Shown: positions 17,849 to 26,366, counted from the first letter of the stretch. The stretch: 64,000 nt of DNA from Anabaenopsis elenkinii CCIBt3563 (GCF_015245355.1 NZ_CP063311.1:1333564-1397563), one strand, 5' to 3'. Program-made: numbers and translations. The notes: a model not told the origin generated them from the letters alone.

Positions 17849-18179
17849 TTATGACAAGGGATGGTATGACCAGCCCGATAGTTCCCAAAGCAGATATGAA
17901 AAATATTTGCACTCAACATACAGCCATTCTAACCAACAGAAAATCATGCAACTTATTTCCCTATGGACTGTATCATAATTATATCACTAGCTCCCAATGC
18001 TCAAACCATACCAAAGTTAGAATTAAGAGGCGTGTGGCTGACAAATATTGATAGTGCTGAATTTCCTCCAAGTCTGGACCGATCAGTGCGATTGCGCAGA
18101 GCGCAGTACGGGAGGCGATCGCAGTGGTACATCTGTAATCATTCCCCAATCAGAATCAGGTTTTAGCAGTTGTATTTTT
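17849..18179. other. intergenic region without a supported gene
   Basis: No convincing coding frame is seen. Bases near 18090-18122 carry a repeat-like, GCGATTGCGCAGAGCGC-type palindromic word ending in a HIP1 octamer. The region separates the convergently unpaired small periplasmic gene from the 3' end of the NACHT gene. Confidence 0.4.
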
Positions 18180-20402
18180 TTAGTTCCGCTTGAACTCCAT
18201 TTGAGCAAAGTGGTCTTGCAGTAGTTTGTGGATGAAGCGGTAGCGACCACCAACACGCTGGAGGAATAATCGCTCGGTGCAGTAGTCGAGGAAACGGGCA
18301 TAGTTCCAGGGGATGTAACCGTTGCAGTAGAGGATAAAGCGTAGGGTGAAGTGTTTAATAACGGGAGTTCCACTTCTAGGTATCCCCACCAATAATCCCA
18401 CAAATAATCCAGGCATTAAGCTAGAAATTAAAGCTTCAAAAATTAAAGCTGGATTTAAACTAGTACTATTCGTTAGAAGTCGAATAAAAAAGATTAATAT
18501 TGTGGAGGGTAAAAAAAACCAGGCTGATAACTTGACTGTATTTTTAGCAGATTGCCAAATACCTTGGTTAGGAATAGTTTTGTTTTCTATTTCTAGACCA
18601 TAAAATCCTAAAATTAGCCCTAAAATTAGCCCTAAAATCAGCCCATAAATCAGCCAAATAATCAGCCGTAAAATCAGCCTACTAGTCAGCCGTAAAATCA
18701 GCCAATTAATCAGACCATAAATCAGCCCTAAAATCAGCCCTAAAATCAGCCCTACAATCAGCCAGGTTTTGAAATTATGATAAGAAAATTTTATAGTTTC
18801 AATTGCTTCAATTTTATCTCCAATCAGCCCATTAATCAGCCCTACAATCAGCCCTACAATCAGCCCTACAATCAGCCCATTAATCAGCCCATAAATCAGC
18901 CATTTTTTAATAGTTTTGGTAAAAAATTTATCAGACCTAATTAAATCTATATTTCCAATTTTATCCTCTATTGTTTCACCAAATAATCCATTAATCAGCC
19001 CTACAATCAGCCCATTAATCAGCCCATTAATCAGCCCATTAATCAGCCCATTAATCAGCCCATAAATCAGCCCATAAATCAGCCCATTAATCAGCCCATT
19101 AATCAGCATTTGTATAACTCCCCAGACAATCAAATTATAAATAATTTTGGGAATTATAGTTTTTAATAAATCAGGCTGCATTTCTTCAATCAAGAAATCT
19201 GTTCGGGTTTCTTTTTGCATCTGTTTAGCCAACCACACAAGCCACATTCGGGTTCGTTTAGCATTAGGAGGTTTGGTTGAAGAATATGTAGTAATTTTCA
19301 GATTTCGTGTCAACATTCGCCCTATATAGGCATCTAGCAAATACTGAATCCGGTCATTTGGGGAGTTCAAATGTCGCCATTCTTCTATAGATATTTCTTG
19401 AAAAGCTAGAACAGTAATACTCAGGAGTAAGGGAGTTTTTACTAACTCTAGTAAGTTTAAGTCGCTCCTGATGATTGAGCAGAGTTCTATATAATTAGTA
19501 TTGTCTAGATAATCATAAATTTGATTTTCGTTTAAAGGCTGTAAGCATATAGCACCGTTAAGCTGTAATTGAGTAGCGTAGCTACTATATTCTTCACTTC
19601 GGCTACAAACAACTAAAGAAAGCGGTCTATTTTCACTTACTAAAAACTGATTAATTGTATGGACACAAAGTTCTTGACGCTGTGGCTCAAGTTCATCTAA
19701 ACCATCAAGCAATGGTAGTAATTTCTGGTTGTCTACCCATTCTTTACCTAGTTTGTTTGAAACACCATATTTAGATTTGAGTTCAGTTAATAGCCAATCC
19801 GTTAAAGATTTTCGGTTATCTTTCCATGAGGACAAGTTGAATAAAACAGGAACGGGATAATCAGGCTGTGCTTCTGCACGTTTGACTAAAGCTTGTGCCA
19901 ATTCTAATTGTATAGTTGTCTTCCCCGACCCTGGGTTACCTAAAATTAACAGTTTACCTGCAATTTCTTCTGATTCAAAAACTTCTAAAATTGTTGTGGT
20001 ATCTGGAAGAGGTTCAGCAGGCTTTGAGCCAATTTTTATATCAGCATCCCAAGGGCGCTTGACTTGTTGTGGTTGTGACTCCTTCCCCAAATTAATTAGC
20101 ACAGCATTATGTAGAGACTGTCTTAACCTTGCTGTAACTTCTTCCTTGACTGCGGCTAATAATTTCTGTTCATTCTTTGGTCGAGCCGGGTTACTTCCTG
20201 ATGTTGGTATCTGCTGTCCAAAAATTAACTTGTTGATGTTTAGCATCAAGTTGTTAGTACCCTGAACTACTCTATTACCCTCACCCAGAACACCTTGATT
20301 TTCATTACCCTGAACCGCCCGGTTTTGATTACCTCCAATTTGATTTTGATATGTAGAATTATCAGGCTGTTGTGGTTCTAAGTTTTCAGGTGGCTGATTC
20401 AT
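18180..20402 (-). CDS. NACHT-domain NTPase with N-terminal octapeptide repeat and LI-x-G membrane repeats
   Basis: A 740-residue NLR-like STAND protein. Residues 21-55 hold four octapeptides of the form G-x-N-x-x-V-[QL] (GNQNRAVQ, GNENQGVL, GEGNRVVQ, GTNNLMLN). The NACHT domain follows, with Walker A GNPGSGKT (155-162), Walker B LLPLLDGLDEL (228-238) and a CSRSEEY sensor. Residues 433-474, 502-528 and 547-600 are runs of the tetrapeptide LI-x-G (GLINGLIY and variants), which should form membrane segments. The C-terminus (685-735, YIPWNYARFLDYC, RYRFIHKLLQDHF) is typical of cyanobacterial NACHT proteins. It starts nine bases after the partner gene that shares the same octapeptides. Some bacterial NACHT proteins act in antiphage defence; that role here is inferred. 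Confidence 0.88.
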   Translation of the reverse strand: MNQPPENLEPQQPDNSTYQNQIGGNQNRAVQGNENQGVLGEGNRVVQGTNNLMLNINKLIFGQQIPTSGSNPARPKNEQKLLAAVKEEVTARLRQSLHNAVLINLGKESQPQQVKRPWDADIKIGSKPAEPLPDTTTILEVFESEEIAGKLLILGNPGSGKTTIQLELAQALVKRAEAQPDYPVPVLFNLSSWKDNRKSLTDWLLTELKSKYGVSNKLGKEWVDNQKLLPLLDGLDELEPQRQELCVHTINQFLVSENRPLSLVVCSRSEEYSSYATQLQLNGAICLQPLNENQIYDYLDNTNYIELCSIIRSDLNLLELVKTPLLLSITVLAFQEISIEEWRHLNSPNDRIQYLLDAYIGRMLTRNLKITTYSSTKPPNAKRTRMWLVWLAKQMQKETRTDFLIEEMQPDLLKTIIPKIIYNLIVWGVIQMLINGLINGLIYGLIYGLINGLINGLINGLINGLIVGLINGLFGETIEDKIGNIDLIRSDKFFTKTIKKWLIYGLINGLIVGLIVGLIVGLINGLIGDKIEAIETIKFSYHNFKTWLIVGLILGLILGLIYGLINWLILRLTSRLILRLIIWLIYGLILGLILGLILGFYGLEIENKTIPNQGIWQSAKNTVKLSAWFFLPSTILIFFIRLLTNSTSLNPALIFEALISSLMPGLFVGLLVGIPRSGTPVIKHFTLRFILYCNGYIPWNYARFLDYCTERLFLQRVGGRYRFIHKLLQDHFAQMEFKRN
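18603..19110. repeat. 12-bp tandem repeats encoding the LI-x-G tetrapeptides
   Basis: Three blocks (about 18603-18762, 18823-18902 and 18988-19110) are made of a 12-bp unit, ATCAGCCCATTA or close variants, read on the plus strand. Each unit encodes four residues on the minus strand, so gain or loss of units keeps the frame. The repeats lie inside the NACHT gene and are prone to slippage. Confidence 0.9.
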
Positions 20403-20411
20403 AAATACCTT

Positions 20412-20888
20412 CTACAACCCTAATAGAGATGAACCAACTGCCGCACCTAACCAGCCAGCAACTTTTACAATAATCGGCTTGGCTACTGTCCAAAGTTGCT
20501 TACCAGAATCCACCGTTTTAGTTGTTTTTTCTAGAGTTTCTGTCACGCTTGTTAAGCGGTCTAATGCACGTTTTTTATTCGGTTCTTCCTTATCTGTTGC
20601 TTTTTTAACTGCGCTCAAATCGTCAATTACTTCTTCTTTGGTGTCGGCTGGTAATTCTGCGCCTTGAATCAAGGTTTCTAATTGTGCCAGTAACTTGATA
20701 ACATCTTCTTTAGTAAGGGATGCTGCGGTATCTGCACCCACTTGATTTTGTTGCATGACTTGATTATTGTCACCCAGCACAGCCTGATTATTGTCTCCTT
20801 GCACTGTGCGGTTGTTATCGCCTTGCACGTTGTTGACGTTACCGCCGACAGAACCACCAACTGAAAAGCCACCGGTATTACTAGCCAT
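20412..20888 (-). CDS. small partner protein with octapeptide repeat and hydrophobic C-terminus
   Basis: A 158-residue protein with three parts. Residues 17-48 carry the octapeptides GDNNRTVQ, GDNNQAVL and GDNNQVMQ, in the same order and register as those of the downstream NACHT protein. Residues 58-130 form a charged helical region (EDVIKLLAQLETLIQ, KEEVIDDLSAVKKAT, ALDRLTSVTETLEKT). Residues 133-158 are hydrophobic and glycine-rich (WTVAKPIIVKVAGWLGAAVG), fit for membrane insertion. The start overlaps the upstream gene by eight bases and the stop is nine bases before the NACHT start. An amyloid-nucleated effector role is inferred; no biochemical role is known to me. Confidence 0.8.
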   Translation of the reverse strand: MASNTGGFSVGGSVGGNVNNVQGDNNRTVQGDNNQAVLGDNNQVMQQNQVGADTAASLTKEDVIKLLAQLETLIQGAELPADTKEEVIDDLSAVKKATDKEEPNKKRALDRLTSVTETLEKTTKTVDSGKQLWTVAKPIIVKVAGWLGAAVGSSLLGL

Positions 20889-21198
20889 ATTTGCTACCTG
20901 TTGTATTTGTGTATTTGATTTTAATTTGTTTGATTTTAAAGATTGTTTCTGTTTGCTCTGTTGAGTCTACAGGAGTAGTGAGGGTTTGATTGCAGGAATT
21001 TAACTTTGATGTTTCTGATGATATTTCTATACTGTCATCACTAAAGTAGGAGCCGATAATTTTGTCATAGTTAGAAGCAACTGCTAAAAATACGCCACCT
21101 AAAATATAAATCGGTAAGGGAAGGTTAAATTTTTTTAACCAGTCAAATAGTTCTGCTACGGCAAATAACAATAAAAAACAAGCTAGCCAAACCCTCAT
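20881..21198 (-). CDS. small two-helix membrane protein of unknown function
   Basis: The ATG at 21198 is chosen because a good ribosome-binding site (GGGGAGAG) precedes it and the conserved-looking MRVWLACFLLLFAVAELFDW starts there; a longer frame up to 21264 is open but lacks such a site. The 105-residue product has two hydrophobic segments (about 1-15 and 27-42) and a polar, Thr/Ser-rich tail. Its stop overlaps the start of the octapeptide-repeat gene by eight bases, so the two are translationally coupled. Whether it belongs to the NACHT pair or is a housekeeping neighbour is open. Confidence 0.7.
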   Translation of the reverse strand: MRVWLACFLLLFAVAELFDWLKKFNLPLPIYILGGVFLAVASNYDKIIGSYFSDDSIEISSETSKLNSCNQTLTTPVDSTEQTETIFKIKQIKIKYTNTTGSKYG

Positions 21199-21297
21199 TT
21201 TTCTCTCCCCTGTGTGCAAATGTATTTTTAGTCTATTCATTTTAGGGTGAGGGCAAATACTCACCCTGATTTATTGGTTGAATATATCACGTTGTTT

Positions 21298-22356
21298 TTA
21301 AGCCGGTTTATGAGCAATAAAATACTTGCTCATAAAGTGGACCTGGGTGGAAATATTCTCAAAACCAGCTTGCTCTAAACGCCCTACTAGGTCATCATGT
21401 GTATAATCCCGATAGTAAGGTTCATGAAACAGTAGGGGGAAAGATTCCATATTTACGGCAAATTCCGGTGAGTCACTGATTTGAATGGAATCACAAATGA
21501 CAAATACTCCCCCCGGTTTTGTGACTCGGAAACATTGTTCAATGACTGTTTGACGCACTTTTGCTGGTAACTCATGGAAGAGGAAGACGGAAGTTACCCC
21601 ATGGAAGTAGTTGTTTAAATAAGGTAACTCTTCAGCGTTAGCTTGTAGGAGTTGGGGTAACTCTCCGGGAATTTCCGAAAGTTCTTGATTGGCTTTGCGT
21701 AAATATGCTGGTGATAAGTCCACACCATACAAGGATGCTTGAGGTAGACACCCCCGGAGCATCCTTAATGTTCTTCCAGTCCCACAAGCTACGTCTAAAA
21801 CACGTATTTGTTTTGCTGGTAGGGAATTAAAGGCTTTTAACCCCTGCTTTAAAGGGGACAGTATGCGCCGTCGCATGGGGTCAGCTGTACCATTAAAGAG
21901 GATTTCTACTTGTAAATCATATAGGTTGGCGGAATTGTCGCTTAAATAGCCATTGGTTTGGTTATGGAAGTTCTGGACATAGTAGCTGGGATAACCATCT
22001 GTTTCTATTTCTGGGGAAAATTCTTGATGTTTCTTTTGTGCAGACCGCTCCCAGATTTGCGGTAGCTCTAGGCATACCATGGGATAGTAACGGAAAAAAT
22101 CCGACCATGGGTGGTCAAATAGTAGGCTTTCGGGATACACTCCTTTTTCTGTATCTTGCCAATCTGTTTCCAGTAGCTGATTCATTCTTTGCTGTAGTTT
22201 AAATAAGACCTTCTGAGTCATGGGTTTCCCCCTGTGTCCTAAGTTGGGATGAATCAGATTCATCAGCCTTGAACTTAAGGTTTTGTGAACTACACCAAAG
22301 TAAGTTTTACCTTGTTGAAAGGCTTGATAACTCAGCTTAGTTAAAGTCTCAGACAT
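21298..22356 (-). CDS. class I SAM-dependent methyltransferase
   Basis: A 352-residue protein with the ATG at 22356 giving MSETLTKLSYQAFQQGK; the frame is open for 25 more codons without conservation. The methyltransferase core is in the C-terminal half: motif I VLDVACGTGRTL, YGVDLSPAYL, the acidic LLQANAEELPY and the post-motif VTKPGGVFVICD. The N-terminal 170 residues are family-specific. Substrate is unknown. It ends 99 bases before the small membrane protein gene on the same strand and could head that transcript. Confidence 0.85.
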   Translation of the reverse strand: MSETLTKLSYQAFQQGKTYFGVVHKTLSSRLMNLIHPNLGHRGKPMTQKVLFKLQQRMNQLLETDWQDTEKGVYPESLLFDHPWSDFFRYYPMVCLELPQIWERSAQKKHQEFSPEIETDGYPSYYVQNFHNQTNGYLSDNSANLYDLQVEILFNGTADPMRRRILSPLKQGLKAFNSLPAKQIRVLDVACGTGRTLRMLRGCLPQASLYGVDLSPAYLRKANQELSEIPGELPQLLQANAEELPYLNNYFHGVTSVFLFHELPAKVRQTVIEQCFRVTKPGGVFVICDSIQISDSPEFAVNMESFPLLFHEPYYRDYTHDDLVGRLEQAGFENISTQVHFMSKYFIAHKPA

Positions 22357-22469
22357 GAAAATACTAGGGTATTGAAGGGTATTTATTACTTTTCTCAATG
22401 ATTTAATTATATGTAAAAAATTGTAACGCACAAATAAGATGTAAATTTTTGTAAATAAATTGAAATTCT

Positions 22470-22503
22470 GTAGCGTTGGTTACAGAATTATTGCTAATAT
22501 AGT
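22470..22503 (+). promoter_or_regulatory. gifA promoter with repressing NtcA box
   Basis: A perfect NtcA box GTA-N8-TAC lies at 22470-22483, and a -10 candidate TAATAT at 22495-22500. Only 11 bases separate box and -10 element, so NtcA would cover the -35 region. This fits repression, as known for gif genes, rather than the 22-23 base spacing of activated promoters. Confidence 0.75.
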
Positions 22504-22552
22504 ACAAGATTAAACTTCCATTGATCACGAGAACCATAAGGGGGACTGTGTT

Positions 22553-22753
22553 ATGTCTATTCAAGATAGAAGTCGGATGTTGGCTATGCGTCAATATCAG
22601 CAGGTAAAAAACCGTCAGCAGTCGATGCTGATGCGTGCCGCACAAGAACTGGGTCTTCCTGAAGAATTATCGGAGTATTGGAGTCCCATTCAAGGGAAAA
22701 TTGACCCCACCACTCGCTTAATTTATGAAAGTAGCCATGCTGCTATGAGCTAG
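22553..22753 (+). CDS. gifA: glutamine synthetase inactivating factor IF7
   Basis: A 66-residue basic protein with the IF7 signature KNRQQSMLMRAAQELG (residues 19-34), then WSPIQGK and a YESSHAAMS end. IF7 binds glutamine synthetase directly and inactivates it when nitrogen is plentiful. A strong ribosome-binding site (AAGGGGG) precedes the ATG. The gene converges on glnA, the gene for its target, as in Anabaena, and its promoter has an NtcA box placed for repression. The name rests on sequence pattern plus context. Confidence 0.9.
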   Translation: MSIQDRSRMLAMRQYQQVKNRQQSMLMRAAQELGLPEELSEYWSPIQGKIDPTTRLIYESSHAAMS

Positions 22754-22803
22754 TTGTGAATATGATTGAAGTTGCTATCTACCAAATTTTTGACTGTGAT
22801 TAG

Positions 22804-22833
22804 TAAAAAAAAAGCCACCCCAGAAGGGTGGCT
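22804..22833 (-). terminator. intrinsic terminator of glnA
   Basis: The stem AGCCACCC / GGGTGGCT with a five-base loop is followed on the minus strand by nine T residues. It lies between the convergent gifA and glnA genes. Confidence 0.9.
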
Positions 22834-22855
22834 AAATACTCACTGTTCAACTAAG

Positions 22856-24271
22856 TTAGCAGTCGTAATAGAGGTAAAACTCATAGGGGTGAGGACGTAA
22901 CTGCATCTGCTTAACGTCGTTAGCCAGTTTGTAGTCAATCCAGTTTTGGATGAAGTCTTCTGAGAAAACGCCTGTTTCTGTCAAGAAAGCATGATCATTT
23001 TCTAGTGCTTCGAGTGCTAATTCTAGGGAACCTGGAGTTGAAGGAACTTTCGCCAGTTCTTCGGGAGAGAGTTCATAGATGTTTTTATCTAGGGGTTCAC
23101 CGGGATGAATTTTGTTCTTAATCCCGTCAATACCAGCGCAGAGCATGGCTGCAAATGCTAGGTAGGGGTTAGAAGTAGCATCAGGACAACGGAATTCTAA
23201 GCGCTTGGCTTTGGGGTTGTCGCCAGCTAAAGGAATCCGTACGGAGGCAGAACGGTTACCTTGAGAGTAGGCTAGGTTAACTGGGGCTTCGTAACCAGGT
23301 ACTAGGCGCTTGTAAGAATTAGTTGTGGGATTGGTGATGGCTAAAAGTGCGGGTGCGTGCTTGAGGATACCACCAATGTAGTACAGTCCCATTTCACTCA
23401 AACCAGCATACTTATCACCAGCAAATAGAGGTTTGCCATCTTTCCAGATGGATTGGTGACAGTGCATACCAGAACCATTATCGCCAAAAATTGGCTTGGG
23501 CATAAAGGTGACGGTTTTGCCGTATTTCTTGGCGACGTTTTTGATGACGTATTTATAAGTCATCAACCAGTCGGCTGCTTGCATTAGTGTACCAAAGCGG
23601 AAACCTAGTTCGCACTGACCACCAGTAGCTACTTCGTGGTGTTGTTTCTCAATGGGTACGCCGCAGTCTCTCATGGTCAGGAGCATTTCGGTACGGATGT
23701 CTTGGAAGCTATCCGCCGGTGATACTGGGAAGTAACCTTCTTTGAAGCGTGTTTTGTAACCCAAGTTGGGGCTTTCTTTTCTCCCAGTATTCCAAGCACC
23801 TTCTACTGAGTCTACATGGTAGTAGCCTTCATGGGCGTTTTGGTCAAAGCGGACATCATCAAAGATAAAGAATTCTGCTTCTGGTCCAAAGAATGCTGTA
23901 TCACCAAGTCCGGTAGACACTAAGTAGTCGATCGCTTTTTGGGCTATTACACGGGGACAACGGTTGTACCATTCCCCTGTCCGCGGTTCTTTAATACTAC
24001 AAACTATACTTAATGTTGGCTCTGTCATGAAGGGGTCGATCCAAGCTGTGTTGGAGTCGAGTACCATCATCATGTCTGACTCGTTGATGCTTTTCCAACC
24101 CCGAATGCTGGAACCGTCAAAGGGTACGCCATCTGAGAAGGAACTTTCATCGATTTGGTCATGGTAGACAGTTAAATGCTGCCAAGTACCTAGTGTATCG
24201 ATGAATTTCAGATCAATCATCTGAATTTTTTGGTCTTGAATCATCTTCAAGACTTCTTGTGGGGTTGTCAT
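22856..24271 (-). CDS. glnA: type I glutamine synthetase
   Basis: A 471-residue dodecameric GSI that makes glutamine from glutamate, ammonia and ATP and is the main entry of nitrogen. Visible signatures are DGSSIRGW, the ATP-binding [16 protein letters not shown] block and the glutamate-binding NRSASVRIP. Length and sequence match cyanobacterial GlnA. The activity is controlled by the neighbouring IF7 protein rather than mainly by adenylylation. The promoter carries an NtcA box at activating distance. Confidence 0.98.
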   Translation of the reverse strand: MTTPQEVLKMIQDQKIQMIDLKFIDTLGTWQHLTVYHDQIDESSFSDGVPFDGSSIRGWKSINESDMMMVLDSNTAWIDPFMTEPTLSIVCSIKEPRTGEWYNRCPRVIAQKAIDYLVSTGLGDTAFFGPEAEFFIFDDVRFDQNAHEGYYHVDSVEGAWNTGRKESPNLGYKTRFKEGYFPVSPADSFQDIRTEMLLTMRDCGVPIEKQHHEVATGGQCELGFRFGTLMQAADWLMTYKYVIKNVAKKYGKTVTFMPKPIFGDNGSGMHCHQSIWKDGKPLFAGDKYAGLSEMGLYYIGGILKHAPALLAITNPTTNSYKRLVPGYEAPVNLAYSQGNRSASVRIPLAGDNPKAKRLEFRCPDATSNPYLAFAAMLCAGIDGIKNKIHPGEPLDKNIYELSPEELAKVPSTPGSLELALEALENDHAFLTETGVFSEDFIQNWIDYKLANDVKQMQLRPHPYEFYLYYDC

Positions 24272-24372
24272 TTTTACTCCTTCTCTACCGATTTCCTAAA
24301 GTAAAACTAGAATCTTCCAAAGCATCTTCACCCAGATGATCTGAACTAAGTTGTTGATGACACACTTGGAAT

Positions 24373-24415
24373 ATCATAAATCCTAGACATTAAAGAATTT
24401 TGTATTTTTTGTTAC
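24373..24415 (-). promoter_or_regulatory. NtcA-activated promoter of glnA
   Basis: On the minus strand a perfect NtcA box GTA-N8-TAC occupies 24415-24402, and a -10 element TATGAT occupies 24378-24373. The 23-base gap is the standard spacing for NtcA activation. The leader to the ATG would be about 95 bases. Confidence 0.8.
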
Positions 24416-24647
24416 AGCTTATCTGGATTACAGGTTATATTAACCTTTTCCGGAACATCTGTACAAAACTTAAAGTTCATCTCATTAGGTGTCAACTTTG
24501 GCATAGAATCCTTAATTAGCGGGTAATCTGTTTTTGTGCGGCATTTTATTTTAAATATTATTTTAAATACAATGGCACAAAAATTTACCGGTGCATGACT
24601 GCAACCAAATTAATATCAAAAGATAGCATTTATTGGGAGAAGAAAGA

Positions 24648-25157
24648 ATGCGTGATGCAGTGACAACCTTGATTAAGAATTATGACGTTGCTGGAAGGTA
24701 TTTTGACCGGAATGCGATCGACAGTTTAAAATCTTACTTTGCTAGTGGTACTGCACGGGTACAAGCTGCTGCAGCTATTAACTCTAATGCGGCGGCCTTG
24801 GTTAAACAAGCTGGTTCTAAGTTGTTTGAAGAACAACCAGAGTTGATCCGTCCCGGCGGAAATGCTTATACAACCCGTCGTTATGCAGCTTGTCTGCGGG
24901 ATATGGATTATTATCTGCGCTATGCTACTTATGCCCTGGTTGCAGGTAACATGAATGTTTTAGATGAGCGGGTACTACAAGGACTGCGGGAAACCTATAA
25001 TTCTTTGGGTGTACCTATTGGCCCTACGGTTTTTGGTATCCAGATTCTCAAGGGTTTGGTTAAGGAACAAGTTGCAGCTGCTGGTATTGCTGATACTTCT
25101 TTTGTGGATGAACCTTTTGATTATATGACTCGTGAGTTGAGCGAGCAGGATGTTTAA
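24648..25157 (+). CDS. apcF: allophycocyanin beta-18 subunit, phycobilisome core
   Basis: A 169-residue phycobiliprotein starting MRDAVTTLIKNYD. The bilin-binding cysteine is in RRYAACLRDMDYYLRYATYA and the Asn-containing loop is RPGGNAYTTRRY. ApcF replaces one ApcB subunit in the terminal-emitter trimer of the phycobilisome core. The ATG at 24648 is preferred over the upstream TTG at 24633 because GGAGAAGAAAG precedes it and it gives the family's N-terminus. The gene stands alone, away from the apcAB operon, as is usual. Confidence 0.95.
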   Translation: MRDAVTTLIKNYDVAGRYFDRNAIDSLKSYFASGTARVQAAAAINSNAAALVKQAGSKLFEEQPELIRPGGNAYTTRRYAACLRDMDYYLRYATYALVAGNMNVLDERVLQGLRETYNSLGVPIGPTVFGIQILKGLVKEQVAAAGIADTSFVDEPFDYMTRELSEQDV

Positions 25158-25191
25158 AAGTTAATTTTTAAATCAGGGATAATATAATTAC

Positions 25192-25231
25192 CGCACTTTG
25201 GCTTTTTTGACAAGGTGCGTTTATTTTTTTT
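25192..25231 (+). terminator. intrinsic terminator of apcF
   Basis: The stem CGCACTTTG / CAAGGTGCG, with one T-G wobble and a 10-base loop, is followed by a run of T residues. Confidence 0.88.
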
Positions 25232-25281
25232 AATGTGACATGAGAACCCAAATTTACAATGATTTAGGAGAGTTAATTTAA

Positions 25282-26097
25282 TTGGTGAAGCAGCGACTTG
25301 ATACGCTATTAGTAGAGTTAAATTTATGTAGTTCCCGCGCTTTAGCACAGCGCTTAATTCAAGCAGGGGAAGTAACGGTTAATCAGCAGGTGGTGGATAA
25401 ACCAGGGACGGAGGTTGATACTACCGCGGAAATTAAGGTAAAAGAGCGATCGCGTTTTGTGTCTCGCGGTGGAGAAAAACTGGCCAAGGCTTTAGAATTT
25501 TTTCAAATCCCCGTGGTGGGGCGCATCTGTTTAGATGGGGGTATTTCTACCGGCGGTTTTACTGATTGTTTGCTCCAAGCTGGGGCGAAAAAAGTTTACG
25601 GTGTAGATGTGGGTTATGGTCAAGTTGACTGGGGTTTAAGAAATGATCCACGGGTGATCTTAAAAGAACGTACTAATTTACGTCATCTCACACCCGCAGA
25701 TTTATATACTGATGAGCAAATACCTGACCTGGCGGTGGTGGATGTATCGTTTATCTCCTTAACCAAGGTTTTACCGGCTTTGTGGAAATTAACCCAATCT
25801 CCCAGGGATGCAATATTACTAGTTAAACCACAGTTTGAGGTGGGAAAATCCCGTGTAGGTAAAAAGGGTGTTGTCCGGAACCCCGATGACCAAGCTGATG
25901 CTATTTTCCAGGTGTTGCAAATGGGTTGCGACTTGGGATGGAAATATCAGGACTTAACTTGGTCCCCCATTACTGGCCCAGCTGGTAACATTGAGTATCT
26001 TCTCTGGTTAGGAATGGATGGGGAAACACCACCGCCTGATTTAGATATAATTCAGCAAATGACAAAATCAGCCATGGGGAATTTTAGGGGAGGTTAA
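25282..26097 (+). CDS. tlyA: TlyA family rRNA 2'-O-methyltransferase
   Basis: A 271-residue protein with an S4 RNA-binding domain (2-60, RLDTLLVELNLCSSRALAQRL) and an FtsJ-like SAM methyltransferase domain (from about 80; LDGGISTGGFTDCLLQAG, VDVGYGQ). The SAM loop usually reads LDVGASTGGF, so this copy has Gly-Ile in place of Val and Ala. TlyA methylates ribosomal RNA in some bacteria and is often annotated as hemolysin. The start is TTG at 25282 or GTG at 25285; AGGAG upstream serves either. It ends four bases into the convergent cp12 gene. Confidence 0.9.
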   Translation: MVKQRLDTLLVELNLCSSRALAQRLIQAGEVTVNQQVVDKPGTEVDTTAEIKVKERSRFVSRGGEKLAKALEFFQIPVVGRICLDGGISTGGFTDCLLQAGAKKVYGVDVGYGQVDWGLRNDPRVILKERTNLRHLTPADLYTDEQIPDLAVVDVSFISLTKVLPALWKLTQSPRDAILLVKPQFEVGKSRVGKKGVVRNPDDQADAIFQVLQMGCDLGWKYQDLTWSPITGPAGNIEYLLWLGMDGETPPPDLDIIQQMTKSAMGNFRGG

Positions 26098-26366
26098 AGG
26101 TCGTAGATGAGACACTCTAGGGCTTCGGGATGTTGTTCGCAGTAGGTTTCTAGTGCGGTTTGGCGGTGTCTTTTGGCTTGCTGCTGATGGGCTTTTTCTG
26201 CTTGTAGTTCTTCGACGATATCCCAAGCTACAGCACAGCTGGCGGAATTGTCTCCCTCGGTTGCGCAGGTTTGACGAGCTTCCACAATAGATTCTAAGAT
26301 AGCTTCATCCAGGGTTTTATTACCGGAGTTAACAGCAGATTGAACGGATTCTAGGGATGTTGTCAT
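26094..26366 (-). CDS. Calvin-cycle regulator CP12
   Basis: A 90-residue disordered redox protein that ties GAPDH and phosphoribulokinase into an inactive complex in the dark. Two cysteine pairs are present, Cys34/Cys44 around CATEGDNSASC and Cys76/Cys85, with the core AWDIVEELQAEKAHQ. The C-terminus reads ECLIYDL, where the GAPDH-binding tail is usually ECRxYDD; loss of the charged ending may weaken GAPDH binding. It converges on tlyA. Confidence 0.93.
   Translation of the reverse strand: MTTSLESVQSAVNSGNKTLDEAILESIVEARQTCATEGDNSASCAVAWDIVEELQAEKAHQQQAKRHRQTALETYCEQHPEALECLIYDL

Noticed and set aside
18083-18403. Minus-strand frame overlapping the NACHT 3' end
   Set aside because: It is the shadow of the NACHT C-terminal coding sequence in another frame; the NACHT reading is strongly supported by motifs.
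18603-19110. CRISPR-like array
   Set aside because: The repeated units are 12 bases, contiguous and coding; there are no spacers of constant length.
22503-22552. Glutamine riboswitch in the gifA leader
   Set aside because: The leader is only about 45 bases and does not hold the conserved pairing elements of that riboswitch.
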